Source: Clostridia bacterium (GTDB taxonomy: Bacteria; Bacillota; Clostridia; TANB77; CAG-508). From it: a stretch of 6,428 nt of DNA. Where the stretch lies: contig JAAVZQ010000107.1 in the NCBI GenBank assembly GCA_022791735.1, positions 1-6,428 of the forward strand, written 5' to 3'. Positions 1 to 5,344 of this stretch are shown here, piece after piece. Position 1 is the stretch's first letter. Each line of letters starts with the position of its first letter. The position numbers and the translations under genes were made by a program. The notes under the pieces were generated by a model. It was not told the origin of the DNA. It saw nothing but the letters and a program-made list of their open reading frames with translations, and did not search any database.

Positions 1-225
1 GAAATGGAAAAAGTTTGTGATGAATTAGGTATGACTGTTACAACAGCATTAAATATATTTATAAAAAAAATGACAAGAGAAAAAAGAATACCTTTTGATG
101 TTTCAATAGACCCATTTTATTCAAAAAGCAATATGAAGGTTATAAATGAATCAATAAAAGAATTAGAAGATGGAAAAGTAATTGTAAAAACACTAGAAGA
201 ATTAGAGGCGATGGAAAATGAATAA
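1..225 (+). CDS. RelB/DinJ-family antitoxin (5' partial)
   Basis: Antitoxin of a type II toxin-antitoxin pair. It should bind and block the toxin encoded just downstream and repress the shared promoter through an N-terminal ribbon-helix-helix domain. The frame is open to base 1, and the visible protein starts inside that domain. The block ELGMTVTTALNIFIKK, followed by REKRIPFDVS, is the characteristic helix pair of RelB/DinJ proteins. The usual first 15-20 residues (the DNA-contacting beta strand) and the promoter lie outside the window, so the in-frame ATG at 4 is probably internal. The acidic C-terminal part (KELEDGKVIVKTLEELEAMENE) fits a toxin-wrapping tail. Its stop overlaps the toxin start by 8 bases, a typical translationally coupled arrangement. 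Family assignment is firm; the true start cannot be seen. Confidence 0.88.
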   Translation, partial: EMEKVCDELGMTVTTALNIFIKKMTREKRIPFDVSIDPFYSKSNMKVINESIKELEDGKVIVKTLEELEAMENE

Positions 226-478
226 TATATCCTTTACTGCAAAGGCTTGGGAAGAATATTGCTATTGGCAAACACAAGATAAGAAAACTTTAAAGAGAAT
301 AAATTTATTACTTGCAGATATTATCCGAAATAAATTTGAAGGGATTGGAAAGCCAGAACCTCTAAAAGAAAATTTATCTGGATATTGGAGCAGAAGAATT
401 GATGAAGTTAATAGACTAGTTTATAAAATTAATAGTAACCAAATAGAAATTATACAATGCAAAGGACATTATGAATAA
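218..478 (+). CDS. yoeB: YoeB/Txe-family mRNA interferase toxin
   Basis: Ribosome-dependent endoribonuclease toxin of the RelE fold, complete at 86 residues (E. coli YoeB has 84). The family signature GKPEPLKENLSGYWSRRI spans about residues 44-61. Residues aligning with the YoeB catalytic set are all present: Glu47, Arg66 and the C-terminal His84-Tyr85. The N-terminal FTAKAWEEYCYWQTQDKK matches the helix that opens YoeB proteins. The start at 218 overlaps the antitoxin by 8 bases and has an AGAGG RBS at 204-208. Nothing suggests inactivation, so this is an apparently active toxin that needs its antitoxin. The partner is RelB/DinJ-like rather than the classical YefM/Phd type, an exchange seen in other bacteria. 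A bidirectional terminator follows at 582-620. Confidence 0.93.
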   Translation: MNNISFTAKAWEEYCYWQTQDKKTLKRINLLLADIIRNKFEGIGKPEPLKENLSGYWSRRIDEVNRLVYKINSNQIEIIQCKGHYE

Positions 479-521
479 TCATATATCTATTCTTAAAATT
501 AGTAAGTCACTCAAAAAGTCA

Positions 522-580
522 AGGTTCGTATTTATAAAGCTTAGGTTCACCAAGGTATTATTATACGAACCTGTATAATA
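522..580. repeat. Nested, mutually exclusive inverted repeats after yoeB
   Basis: AGGTTCGTAT (522-531) is a perfect reverse complement of ATACGAACCT (563-572). The right arm also takes part in a second perfect 8-bp dyad, TATTATAC (559-566) with GTATAATA (573-580) around the hexaloop GAACCT, so the two folds cannot coexist. AGGTTC recurs directly at 543-548, inside the first loop. No coding frame covers the stretch. It could be a 3' UTR switch ahead of the terminator, a recombination site or a decayed mobile end. The repeats are certain; the function is unknown. Confidence 0.6.
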
Positions 581-581
581 C

Positions 582-620
582 AAAAAACATTATCAGTATT
601 TAGGCTGGTAATGTTTTTTT
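582..620. terminator. Bidirectional Rho-independent terminator
   Basis: A 15-bp stem with one G-T wobble joins 582-596 to 605-619, with an 8-base loop. A T run closes the plus-strand reading, and the A run on the left arm becomes a T run on the minus strand. It therefore serves both the relB-yoeB operon and the converging hepT-mntA-NDT operon. Confidence 0.85.
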
Positions 621-639
621 ATTGTATAATTGGCATCTT

Positions 640-1002
640 CTATTTGCTTATAAATTCTTTTATTTTTTCTATCATATCTTTGGAATTTTCATACTCAATA
701 AAATTAGTTGTAATAAATTTTATTGAGGTACTAATTTTTGAACCTTTTTTATATACACATAATATATGGACGTTAGCATAACTTGCCCATCCTAGTTCTA
801 TACCTTGACCTGTCGATGGAAGTGATACTTCTGCAATTACTAAATCATAACTTGCAATAATATCTTTTGTGTTCGTAATTTTATTCTTGTTTTCATGTGG
901 AAGAAAAAAAGTATTTGTTTTACTTATATCAGAATTTATTATCGGATTGTAAATTTCATTTATATAATCATAACTACTTGAATGCGAAACATATATCTTC
1001 AT
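640..1002 (-). CDS. NDT/DNPH1-fold putative nucleotide N-glycosidase
   Basis: Small cytosolic protein of 120 residues that resembles the nucleoside 2-deoxyribosyltransferase superfamily, including DNPH1 (2'-deoxynucleoside 5'-phosphate N-hydrolase). The opening MKIYVSHSS is a Rossmann-like first strand and loop. The core DLVIAEVSLPSTGQGIELGW (residues 53-72) is the family's hallmark second block; Glu69 in the ELG motif sits where the catalytic glutamate is expected, with Asp53 and Glu58 as further conserved acids. The likely chemistry is cleavage or transfer of an N-glycosidic bond in a nucleotide, but the substrate cannot be read from sequence. Its RBS (GGGAGG, 8-base spacing) lies within the end of mntA, and only 3 bases separate the mntA stop from this ATG, so it is the third gene of the hepT-mntA operon. 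It is the only intact member. Confidence 0.72.
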   Translation of the reverse strand: MKIYVSHSSSYDYINEIYNPIINSDISKTNTFFLPHENKNKITNTKDIIASYDLVIAEVSLPSTGQGIELGWASYANVHILCVYKKGSKISTSIKFITTNFIEYENSKDMIEKIKEFISK

Positions 1003-1005
1003 TTA

Positions 1006-1298
1006 TTATTCCTCCCTATATACTAAAACTTCTTCTAAATCTTCATCTTCTAATAACGAACCTCTTATACTGCCTGTTGTTATAATATCAACTTGTTTTT
1101 CCAATGCTTCTTCCAACGCAAACTTTACTTCCACTATTTTAAATCCACCAAGTACATCTTCTGTTCTAACAATAATATCAACATCACTATCTTTTTTTGT
1201 TTTTTCTTTGCATAAGAACCAACTATCCAAACATATGCTAAATTATACTTTTTAGCAACTGGTTTTATTTTTTCTTTCATTTTTTCTAGTTCAGACAT
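1006..1298 (-). pseudogene. mntA: MntA-type minimal nucleotidyltransferase antitoxin, -1 frame break
   Basis: Antitoxin half of a HEPN-MNT system; characterised MntA enzymes AMPylate a tyrosine of HepT to silence it. The start is ATG at 1298 (MSELEKMKEKIKPVAKKY...), overlapping the hepT end and preceded by GAGGG. The first frame reads VWIVGSYA and then runs into A-rich codons and a stop. The -1 frame continues DSDVDIIV, then QVDII with the third acidic residue, and ends at 1006. Joining the frames gives 97 residues with the exact GS-x10-DxD nucleotidyltransferase motif. The break lies in the A-rich stretch 1192-1209 (minus sequence CAAAGAAAAAACAAAAAAAG). One lost A explains it. However, the codons CAA AAA AAG also form the heptamer A_AAA_AAG, where -1 slippage would restore the product. 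Family is confident; functionality is open. Confidence 0.78.
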
Positions 1299-1646
1299 TA
1301 TATCCCTCATTTAAAATATCTTGGCAAAATTCTTTTATTTTATCTATTTCTTCATCTGCAACATTCCATAATATACATTTATCAATAGTTTCATATTTAT
1401 GCACAACTATATCTCTCATTCCAGCAATATTTTTCCGTGGAATTTGATTATATTTTGTTCTAAAGTCCATTGGTAGTTTTTTACTAATTCTCCTATCTGT
1501 GTAACCAGTGTTAATATAGCATTTTAGTAAATACTATTATTTTCAAATTTTGAATAATCATCTCCAAAGAAGTTCTTAGTATCATTTATTATATTGCAAT
1601 GTTTTATAATTGCCATTAATACTTTTTGTGTCCTTCCGTCTATCAT
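1291..1646 (-). pseudogene. hepT: HepT-like HEPN RNase toxin (DUF86), degraded
   Basis: Toxin half of the HEPN-MNT pair, a HEPN-fold RNase. The start is ATG at 1646 with an AAGGAGAG RBS. Residues 1-40 (MIDGRTQKVLMAIIKHCNII...) match the first helix of the family. Codon 41 is TAA (1526-1524), where a CAA glutamine would fit; the same frame resumes as NAILTLVTQIGELVK. At the A6 run 1477-1482 a -1 shift is needed to reach KLPMDFRTKYNQIP. The rest includes MRDIVVHKY, the catalytic RX4H motif followed by the HxY tyrosine that MntA modifies. The repaired length would be 118 residues. The usual IPW motif reads IPR here, another sign of decay. The C-terminus overlaps the mntA start. The early ochre stop makes an active toxin unlikely. 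Confidence 0.8.
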
Positions 1647-1670
1647 AAATTAGCTCTCCTTTATATTCAA

Positions 1671-1699
1671 ATTATAGCATATATAATTGCGTAATGCAA
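1671..1699 (-). promoter_or_regulatory. hepT operon promoter with overlapping dyad
   Basis: On the minus strand, TTGCAT (1694-1699) and a perfect TATAAT (1671-1676) are separated by 17 bases, about 25 bases before the hepT start codon. The -35 box overlaps an imperfect palindrome with arms TTGC/GCAA at 1687-1699, a plausible operator for autoregulation by the toxin-antitoxin complex. The -10 and spacing are strong; the operator role is inferred. Confidence 0.62.
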
Positions 1700-1738
1700 A
1701 TATAATCGCTTTGTGAATTTATTTTGATGTAGTATATC

Positions 1739-1767
1739 TTGCAAAATTTACATAATTATGGTATGAT
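1739..1767 (+). promoter_or_regulatory. Possible promoter before the 1770-2098 remnant
   Basis: TTGCAA (1739-1744), a 17-base spacer and TATGAT (1762-1767) form a reasonable sigma-A-like promoter. It stands directly against the start of the degraded frame, with no room for an RBS. It may be a relic or a chance match in AT-rich DNA. Confidence 0.35.
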
Positions 1768-1769
1768 AA

Positions 1770-2098
1770 AAAATATTACTTATTAATGATGCTGATTTTT
1801 ACACTGCTGGTTATACTAATTTAGCATATGCATTAAATACTGGTAGGGGCTCATGTTGCCACTTTGCAGCACTTACTCATTATTTGCACTTAAGAAATAA
1901 TATGTACAGTGATTTAATTTGTAGCACTGTCGCGGTATTAATTATCTTACAAGTTTATTTCAAATTGTTAATGGAAAAAATGGTAGTATTGGAATTCACT
2001 TTGATGATGATATAGATAAAGCTTATTTGGGTATAGGGTTTAATGAAGAAAATGGTCTTCCATATATAGATGTATTAAATAGTATTCAGTTTGAATAG
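1770..2098 (+). pseudogene. Unrecognised gene remnant, frameshifted and lacking a start
   Basis: I do not recognise this gene. The first frame, open from 1770 after a TAA, reads like real protein: INDADFYTAGYTNLAYALN, then TGRGSCCHFAALTHYLHL, to about STV. A one-base loss near 1931-1934 then moves the sense to another frame, RGINYLTSLFQIVNGKNGS and so on, ending SIQFE before TAG at 2096-2098. There is no RBS and no suitable ATG, so the 5' part appears lost. The GSCCHFAAL block around a cysteine recalls the nucleophile region of transglutaminase-like cysteine proteins (GxCxxxA), but the match is weak and no His/Asp partners can be placed. It is most likely debris from an older insertion or rearrangement. 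Confidence 0.45.
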
Positions 2099-2166
2099 CT
2101 GTTCGGAACTATAACTAGTAGCAAACCTACGCTAAACCGTGAAATTGCAGATTAAAATTTGTTTTT

Positions 2167-2197
2167 AAAAGGAGCCCCAAAATAGAGCTCCTTTTTT
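2167..2197. terminator. Bidirectional terminator (AAAAGGAGC stem)
   Basis: Perfect 9-bp stem 2167-2175 with 2187-2195 and an 11-base loop, followed by a T run on the plus strand. Read on the minus strand it ends CTCCTTTT and lies 8 bases beyond the stop of the 49-residue gene, whose transcript it probably ends. Confidence 0.78.
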
Positions 2198-2204
2198 GAG
2201 TCTG

Positions 2205-2354
2205 TTAGTTGACTCTCCCAGACTCGCTGGCCACTAATGGAAATTTGCCACTGGCAAATCCCTTTGTGTCCACTTTTTGCCCAAATTGGCGAGGAGGCGG
2301 CACAGATCCACATGCACATGGCAAAATTCTTTTTTTGTTTTTCCTCTTAGCCAA
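2205..2354 (-). CDS. Small basic CxC protein, 49 residues, TTG start
   Basis: No family recognised. The product begins MAKRKNKKRILPCACGS, continues VPPPRQFGQKVDTKGFAS and ends ESGRVN. The N-terminus is strongly basic and is followed by Cys13-x-Cys15-Gly, like the first half of a zinc knuckle (compare the PCPxCGS start of Lar-type or phage zinc-ribbon proteins), but no second cysteine pair follows. Support is positional and strong: RBS AAAGGAGGTGA at 2361-2371 (9 bases from GGAGG to the TTG), a near-consensus promoter at 2388-2416, and a terminator right after the stop. Composition is more GC-rich than the flanks, suggesting separate acquisition. An overlapping ATG frame ending at 2234 lacks such an RBS and gives no recognisable protein. 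It could be a nucleic-acid-binding accessory factor, but that is only a guess. Confidence 0.68.
   Translation of the reverse strand: MAKRKNKKRILPCACGSVPPPRQFGQKVDTKGFASGKFPLVASESGRVN
2243..2259. repeat. 17-bp perfect palindrome inside the 49-residue gene
   Basis: ATTTGCCA (2243-2250) and TGGCAAAT (2252-2259) are exact reverse complements around one base. It lies within the coding region (codons for GFASGKF on the minus strand), so it may reflect codon constraint, an mRNA hairpin or a binding site. Confidence 0.4.
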
Positions 2355-2387
2355 TTTAGTTCACCTCCTTTTAGAGATATACCTAAT

Positions 2388-2416
2388 ATTATAGCATAAA
2401 GTCCAATCATCGTCAA
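2388..2416 (-). promoter_or_regulatory. Strong sigma-A promoter for the 49-residue gene
   Basis: On the minus strand, TTGACG (2411-2416), a 17-base spacer and TATAAT (2388-2393) nearly match the consensus. It begins immediately after the capA-like stop codon at 2418. Transcription would start near 2381, giving a leader of about 27 bases that carries the RBS. Confidence 0.78.
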
Positions 2417-2417
2417 A

Positions 2418-3672
2418 CTAGCTTGCTGCTTCCTCTACGCCTATATTTTTGTCATATTTTTGTACGATTTCTTTATATCTTTGATAAACGTTTTTATAAC
2501 TCGGCAAATACTTTTTAATCTCACTATTACTAAATGGTATTACTTTAAAATCTCTCCATGTTGCTTTATTGTAATATGTAAAAATTAGTTCATTGTTAAC
2601 ATTATCTATTGAAATCTCTTTTTTGTCTCCTTTTACTGTTTTTGTAATTTCTACTGAACTCATTAATCCTACCATTTTATTGTAATTATCATCTTGATAT
2701 TGTGCTGATATAAAATTTCCTAGCGAATAAATTACAAGTGTATCATCTATCCATGTAACTGGCTGGATTACATGTGGATGTGTTCCAATTATTATATCTA
2801 CACCTTGGTCTGCTAAAAACTTTGCTTCATCTTGTTGATATGCTGTTGGTGTATGTGTATACTCTACTCCCCAATGCATTGCTACAATTAAGATGTCTAC
2901 CTTATCTCTTAATTTTTGAATATCTCTTTTTACCTCTTCTTTATATGCCTGATATTTTGTATCCCTTTCTATGTCGTTTATGCTTAAATCAGTTGGCCAT
3001 ACATTTACTAAATATTCTTTTCCTTTTGGAACCGGCATACCGTTAGTTCCGTATGTATAATTAAGCATTGCATAAGTAATACCATTTTTTTCTCTTATTT
3101 GTATTTCATCTTGTGTTTCAAAAGAATCATAGCTTCCGCACAGCTAATATATTTTGTTGCCTATCCCAATATTTTCTTGAATTTAAAACTGCTTTTTCTC
3201 TACTATCCATTGTATGATTTGTTGCAAGGCTTACTAAGTTAAATCCAGCATCTATCATAGCGTCTCCCGCTTCATATGGAGAGTTAAAATTGGGGTAATC
3301 AGATACACCAATCTCTGATCCTCCTAAGATTGTCTCCTGGTTATAATAGGCTAAATCATAATCTTTTACTTTTTCCTTTATATATTTTAGCATTGGCTTA
3401 AAATCATACCCAGTACCTCCTGCATTTTTTGCTGCATCTTTATATACACTGCTATGTATTAAGTAATCACCTACCATAATTAGAGACATACTAGTCTTTT
3501 CTTCTCTTTCTTCTACTATTTTGGGTGTATTTTCCACCACCCTACTACCTACCTCTTGACTTATATTTTCTTTATTTGATTTTGTAAAAAATATAAACCC
3601 TAATGCAATAATTCCAACTATCAGCATTACTACGACTAATATTTTATATTTTATAACTCCATTATTATCCAT
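2418..3672 (-). pseudogene. CapA-family putative metallophosphatase, +1 frameshift
   Basis: Member of the CapA/PgsA family (PGA_cap), surface proteins with a calcineurin-like phosphoesterase fold, first known from poly-gamma-glutamate capsule synthesis. The N-terminal piece (3672-3127, 181 residues) has a membrane anchor at about 11-29, then SLIMVGDYLIHS (Gly68-Asp69), YNQET (Asn111, Glu113) and LATNHTMD (Asn152-His153). The C-terminal piece (to 2418) carries VAMHWGVEY, GTHPHVIQP and YSLGNF, the remaining family motifs. They are joined by dropping one base near 3138: in the same frame as the second piece, GSYDSFETQDEIQIREKNG fills the gap exactly. The repaired length is 417 residues, normal for the family. 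Neither half has the full metal site, so the gene is dead unless the indel is an artefact. No capsule genes adjoin, so a capsule role is not supported. Confidence 0.85.
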
Positions 3673-3707
3673 TTTTATTATTCCTTACTATTTACTAAGT
3701 TTTATAT

Positions 3708-3737
3708 ATTATATCATTTTTCTACATTTTTAGTCAA
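3708..3737 (-). promoter_or_regulatory. capA-like gene promoter
   Basis: On the minus strand, TTGACT (3732-3737), an 18-base spacer and TATAAT (3708-3713) precede the capA-like start at 3672; AAGGA upstream of the ATG serves as the RBS. The plus strand of the same AT-rich gap must carry the promoter of the divergent gene at 3793. TATAAT at 3770-3775 is its likely -10, without a convincing -35. Confidence 0.65.
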
Positions 3738-3792
3738 AATAATATTATTTTGTGATATAATAATTTTATTATAATTATAAACGAGGTGTATT

Positions 3793-4765
3793 GTGAAGGA
3801 ATTAGAAGAATTACAATTATACATTGGTATGAATAGTATTCCAAAATCTTGGAAAATATGTTATAAAAATGCTCGTGAAAATTTTAGAAAAGATTGGTTA
3901 GCAGATTTTGATTTTAAAGAAATTTTAGGCTTCTATAATTTACAACCCAATTTTACTCGGAACTCTATTTGAGACTATTGAACTACTAAGAAATGATGAT
4001 AAACTAAATTTTATTTGCTATCTTTTTTACTATATTTTATATTTTTCTAACGAACACTCTGATATATGGAGTTGGGATTGTAATAATATCTTTAACATTA
4101 ATGGTAATAATATGATACCTGCCATTTCACTTTTAGCTGGCTATTCTATTCATAAAAAGAATATGTTAGAAAGAAATTATGATGATTATCAAATAGATAG
4201 GCATAAACAAAATTTATATAATATTATTACAAATGATTACAATCAGGTTAAAGGACTTCGAATTAGGCATATGGTTTGGTTGTCACATTTTATAAAATGT
4301 GACATTATTGAAGTTGGAAGATTGCAATATAATTATCACTCAATTGTAGATTTAGATTGCCTAGACACAAAAAAACATCATATTGAATTACATATCCCTG
4401 GTGGGAGACCTCTAGATATGAAGGAAATTGAAAATTCTTTTAAAAATTCTAGGAAATATATTTACAAGTATTTTAATTTAGCCCATAATAAGGAACTGGA
4501 GTATTATGTACAAAGCTGGCTTCTTAGCCCTGAACTTAAATATTTTTTAAAAGGCAACAGTAATATCTTAAATTTCCAGAAACTTTTTACGGTTCTTAAA
4601 TACAAGGAAAATTTAAAAGATTTTATGTTATTTGTTTTTAATCTATTTGATGTTCCTCTAGACTTTACTATACTAGAAACCAGAACTTCTCTACAAAAAG
4701 AAATGAAAAAACATCTATTAGAAGGGAAAAAGTTACACATTGGAACAGCTATATTAAAGAATTAA
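3793..4765 (+). pseudogene. NAT_N/GNAT_C (DUF5596-like) acyltransferase, frameshifted
   Basis: Resembles the acyltransferase-domain proteins annotated DUF5596 (N-acyltransferase N-terminal plus GNAT-like C-terminal domains); the substrate is unknown. The start is GTG at 3793 behind GAGGTG. Residues 1-55 (VKELEELQLYIGMNSIPKSW...) end in frame at TGA (3970). Skipping one base near 3958 leads into GTLFETIELLRNDDKLNF and on to the stop at 4765, giving 323 residues. Recognition rests on the C-terminal block, in the family order: VGRLQYN, HIPGGRPLD (from about residue 200), QSWLLSPEL (about 240), NILNFQKLF, ETRTSLQKEM and the closing GAILKN-like tail (actual GTAILKN). The ATG at 4112 is internal and lacks a good RBS. 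The gene stands alone between divergent and convergent neighbours and ends at a terminator. Family call moderately sure; loss of function is likely if the indel is real. Confidence 0.72.
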
Positions 4766-4777
4766 TTTTAAAAAATG

Positions 4778-4816
4778 GAGGCGGTAGTACGAACATACAT
4801 ACCGCCTCTCTTTTTT
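4778..4816. terminator. Bidirectional terminator (GAGGCGGTA stem)
   Basis: Perfect 9-bp stem 4778-4786 with 4800-4808, a 13-base loop and six Ts at 4811-4816. On the minus strand the A run at 4770-4775 provides the T run. It ends both the acyltransferase gene and the converging two-segment membrane protein gene. Confidence 0.87.
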
Positions 4817-4822
4817 GTATGG

Positions 4823-5101
4823 CTACATAACGCTTATCATCCCCATTACTCCAATCAATAATACAACAATTATTATTGACCAAGCAAGGGAAAACTGAAA
4901 GTGTCCTTTGCTTGCATCTGCTATTTCTTCCAGTTCTTCTACCTCTTTCTGTACAAATGCAGAGTCGTAGAGTGCATTTTGCATTTTCACCAGATCTCTA
5001 TGGTAGGTCTTAAACCATTTATAGCTATCCCAACCAGTAAGAGCAAGTACAAATACAAGTATAACCTCTACACCTATAAGCATTATCTTTACCCCAGCCA
5101 T
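4823..5101 (-). CDS. Small two-TM membrane protein, 92 residues
   Basis: No family recognised with confidence. The chosen start, ATG at 5101, has an ideal RBS (AAAGGAGGTG, 7 bases from GGAGG), giving MAGVKIMLIGVEVILVF. The frame stays open to an ATG at 5203, but that stretch has no RBS and contains a strong hairpin, so it is leader. Membrane segments lie at about residues 4-22 and 72-91. Between them is a charged, probably helical linker (residues 24-70) with an acidic stretch KEVEELEEIADASK. Both ends hydrophobic with a soluble hairpin between would suit a class II holin-like or stress-associated membrane protein, yet no lysin or phage gene adjoins, so holin is only a possibility. Base composition is richer in GC than its neighbours. 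It has its own promoter and terminator. Confidence 0.75.
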   Translation of the reverse strand: MAGVKIMLIGVEVILVFVLALTGWDSYKWFKTYHRDLVKMQNALYDSAFVQKEVEELEEIADASKGHFQFSLAWSIIIVVLLIGVMGMISVM

Positions 5102-5122
5102 ACATACACCTCCTTTGCATTC

Positions 5123-5148
5123 GCTCCAGAGGTTTACGCCTCTGGAGC
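5123..5148 (-). promoter_or_regulatory. 10-bp perfect hairpin in the leader of the two-TM gene
   Basis: GCTCCAGAGG (5123-5132) and CCTCTGGAGC (5139-5148) pair perfectly around a 6-base loop. In the minus-strand transcript the hairpin sits 6 bases before the AAAGGAGGTG RBS, so it could protect the leader or gate translation. On the plus strand it is followed by five Ts and could act as a terminator, but no plus-strand gene leads into it. Confidence 0.6.
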
Positions 5149-5193
5149 TTTTTACTTCTCTAGAAGCGTGACAACCTAAATTGTTACTGCCGT

Positions 5194-5222
5194 ATTTTAT
5201 CATACATTTATAATTAATACAA
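5194..5222 (-). promoter_or_regulatory. Promoter of the two-TM gene
   Basis: TTGTAT (5217-5222), 17 bases, TAAAAT (5194-5199) on the minus strand. The transcript would have a leader of about 85 bases holding the hairpin. CAAGCG (5220-5225) and CGCTTG (5243-5248) form a 6-bp inverted repeat over and upstream of the -35, a possible operator. Confidence 0.5.
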
Positions 5223-5287
5223 GCGAACCTTATAAATTAATCCGCTTGATAGTAACTACTACGAAAATTTGTAAAATTTTAAGAGCC

Positions 5288-5328
5288 TACCAAAAGGAGA
5301 AGCTATTTTCAAGCTTCTCCTTTTGGTA
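5288..5328 (-). terminator. Long 17-bp dyad ending the HTH regulator gene
   Basis: Positions 5288-5304 and 5312-5328 are perfect reverse complements (17 bp) around a 7-base loop. It lies 17 bases past the TGA that ends the fourth HTH segment (5345), so it fits the terminator of the full-length gene, although the T run is only four bases and internal to the stem end. That location supports 5345, not 5473, as the original gene end. Confidence 0.72.
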
Positions 5329-5344
5329 TAACTGTATTTGCTGG

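Noticed and set aside
522..580. Integron attC site
   Set aside because: The arms lack the RYYYAAC/GTTRRRY core and no integrase is visible.
897..1085. Plus-strand frame of 62 residues
   Set aside because: Antisense to the NDT-fold gene and the mntA end; no RBS.
1524..1526. Recoded TAA or alternative genetic code
   Set aside because: TAA ends relB, yoeB and mntA normally, and TGG and TGA behave as in the standard code.
2234..2416. 60-residue minus-strand frame starting ATG at 2416
   Set aside because: Its start lies in the -35 box of the 49-residue gene and has no RBS. The TTG frame has the RBS, and its stop abuts a terminator.
2774..3046. Hydrophobic 90-residue plus-strand frame
   Set aside because: Lies opposite the conserved CapA motifs and has no RBS; the composition is that of an antisense shadow.
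4504..4740. Minus-strand frame of 78 residues opposite the acyltransferase gene
   Set aside because: The plus strand carries recognisable GNAT_C motifs across the same bases.
5102..5203. N-terminal extension of the two-TM protein to the ATG at 5203
   Set aside because: No RBS at 5203. The stretch holds the hairpin and the strong RBS for 5101, and begins upstream of the predicted -10.
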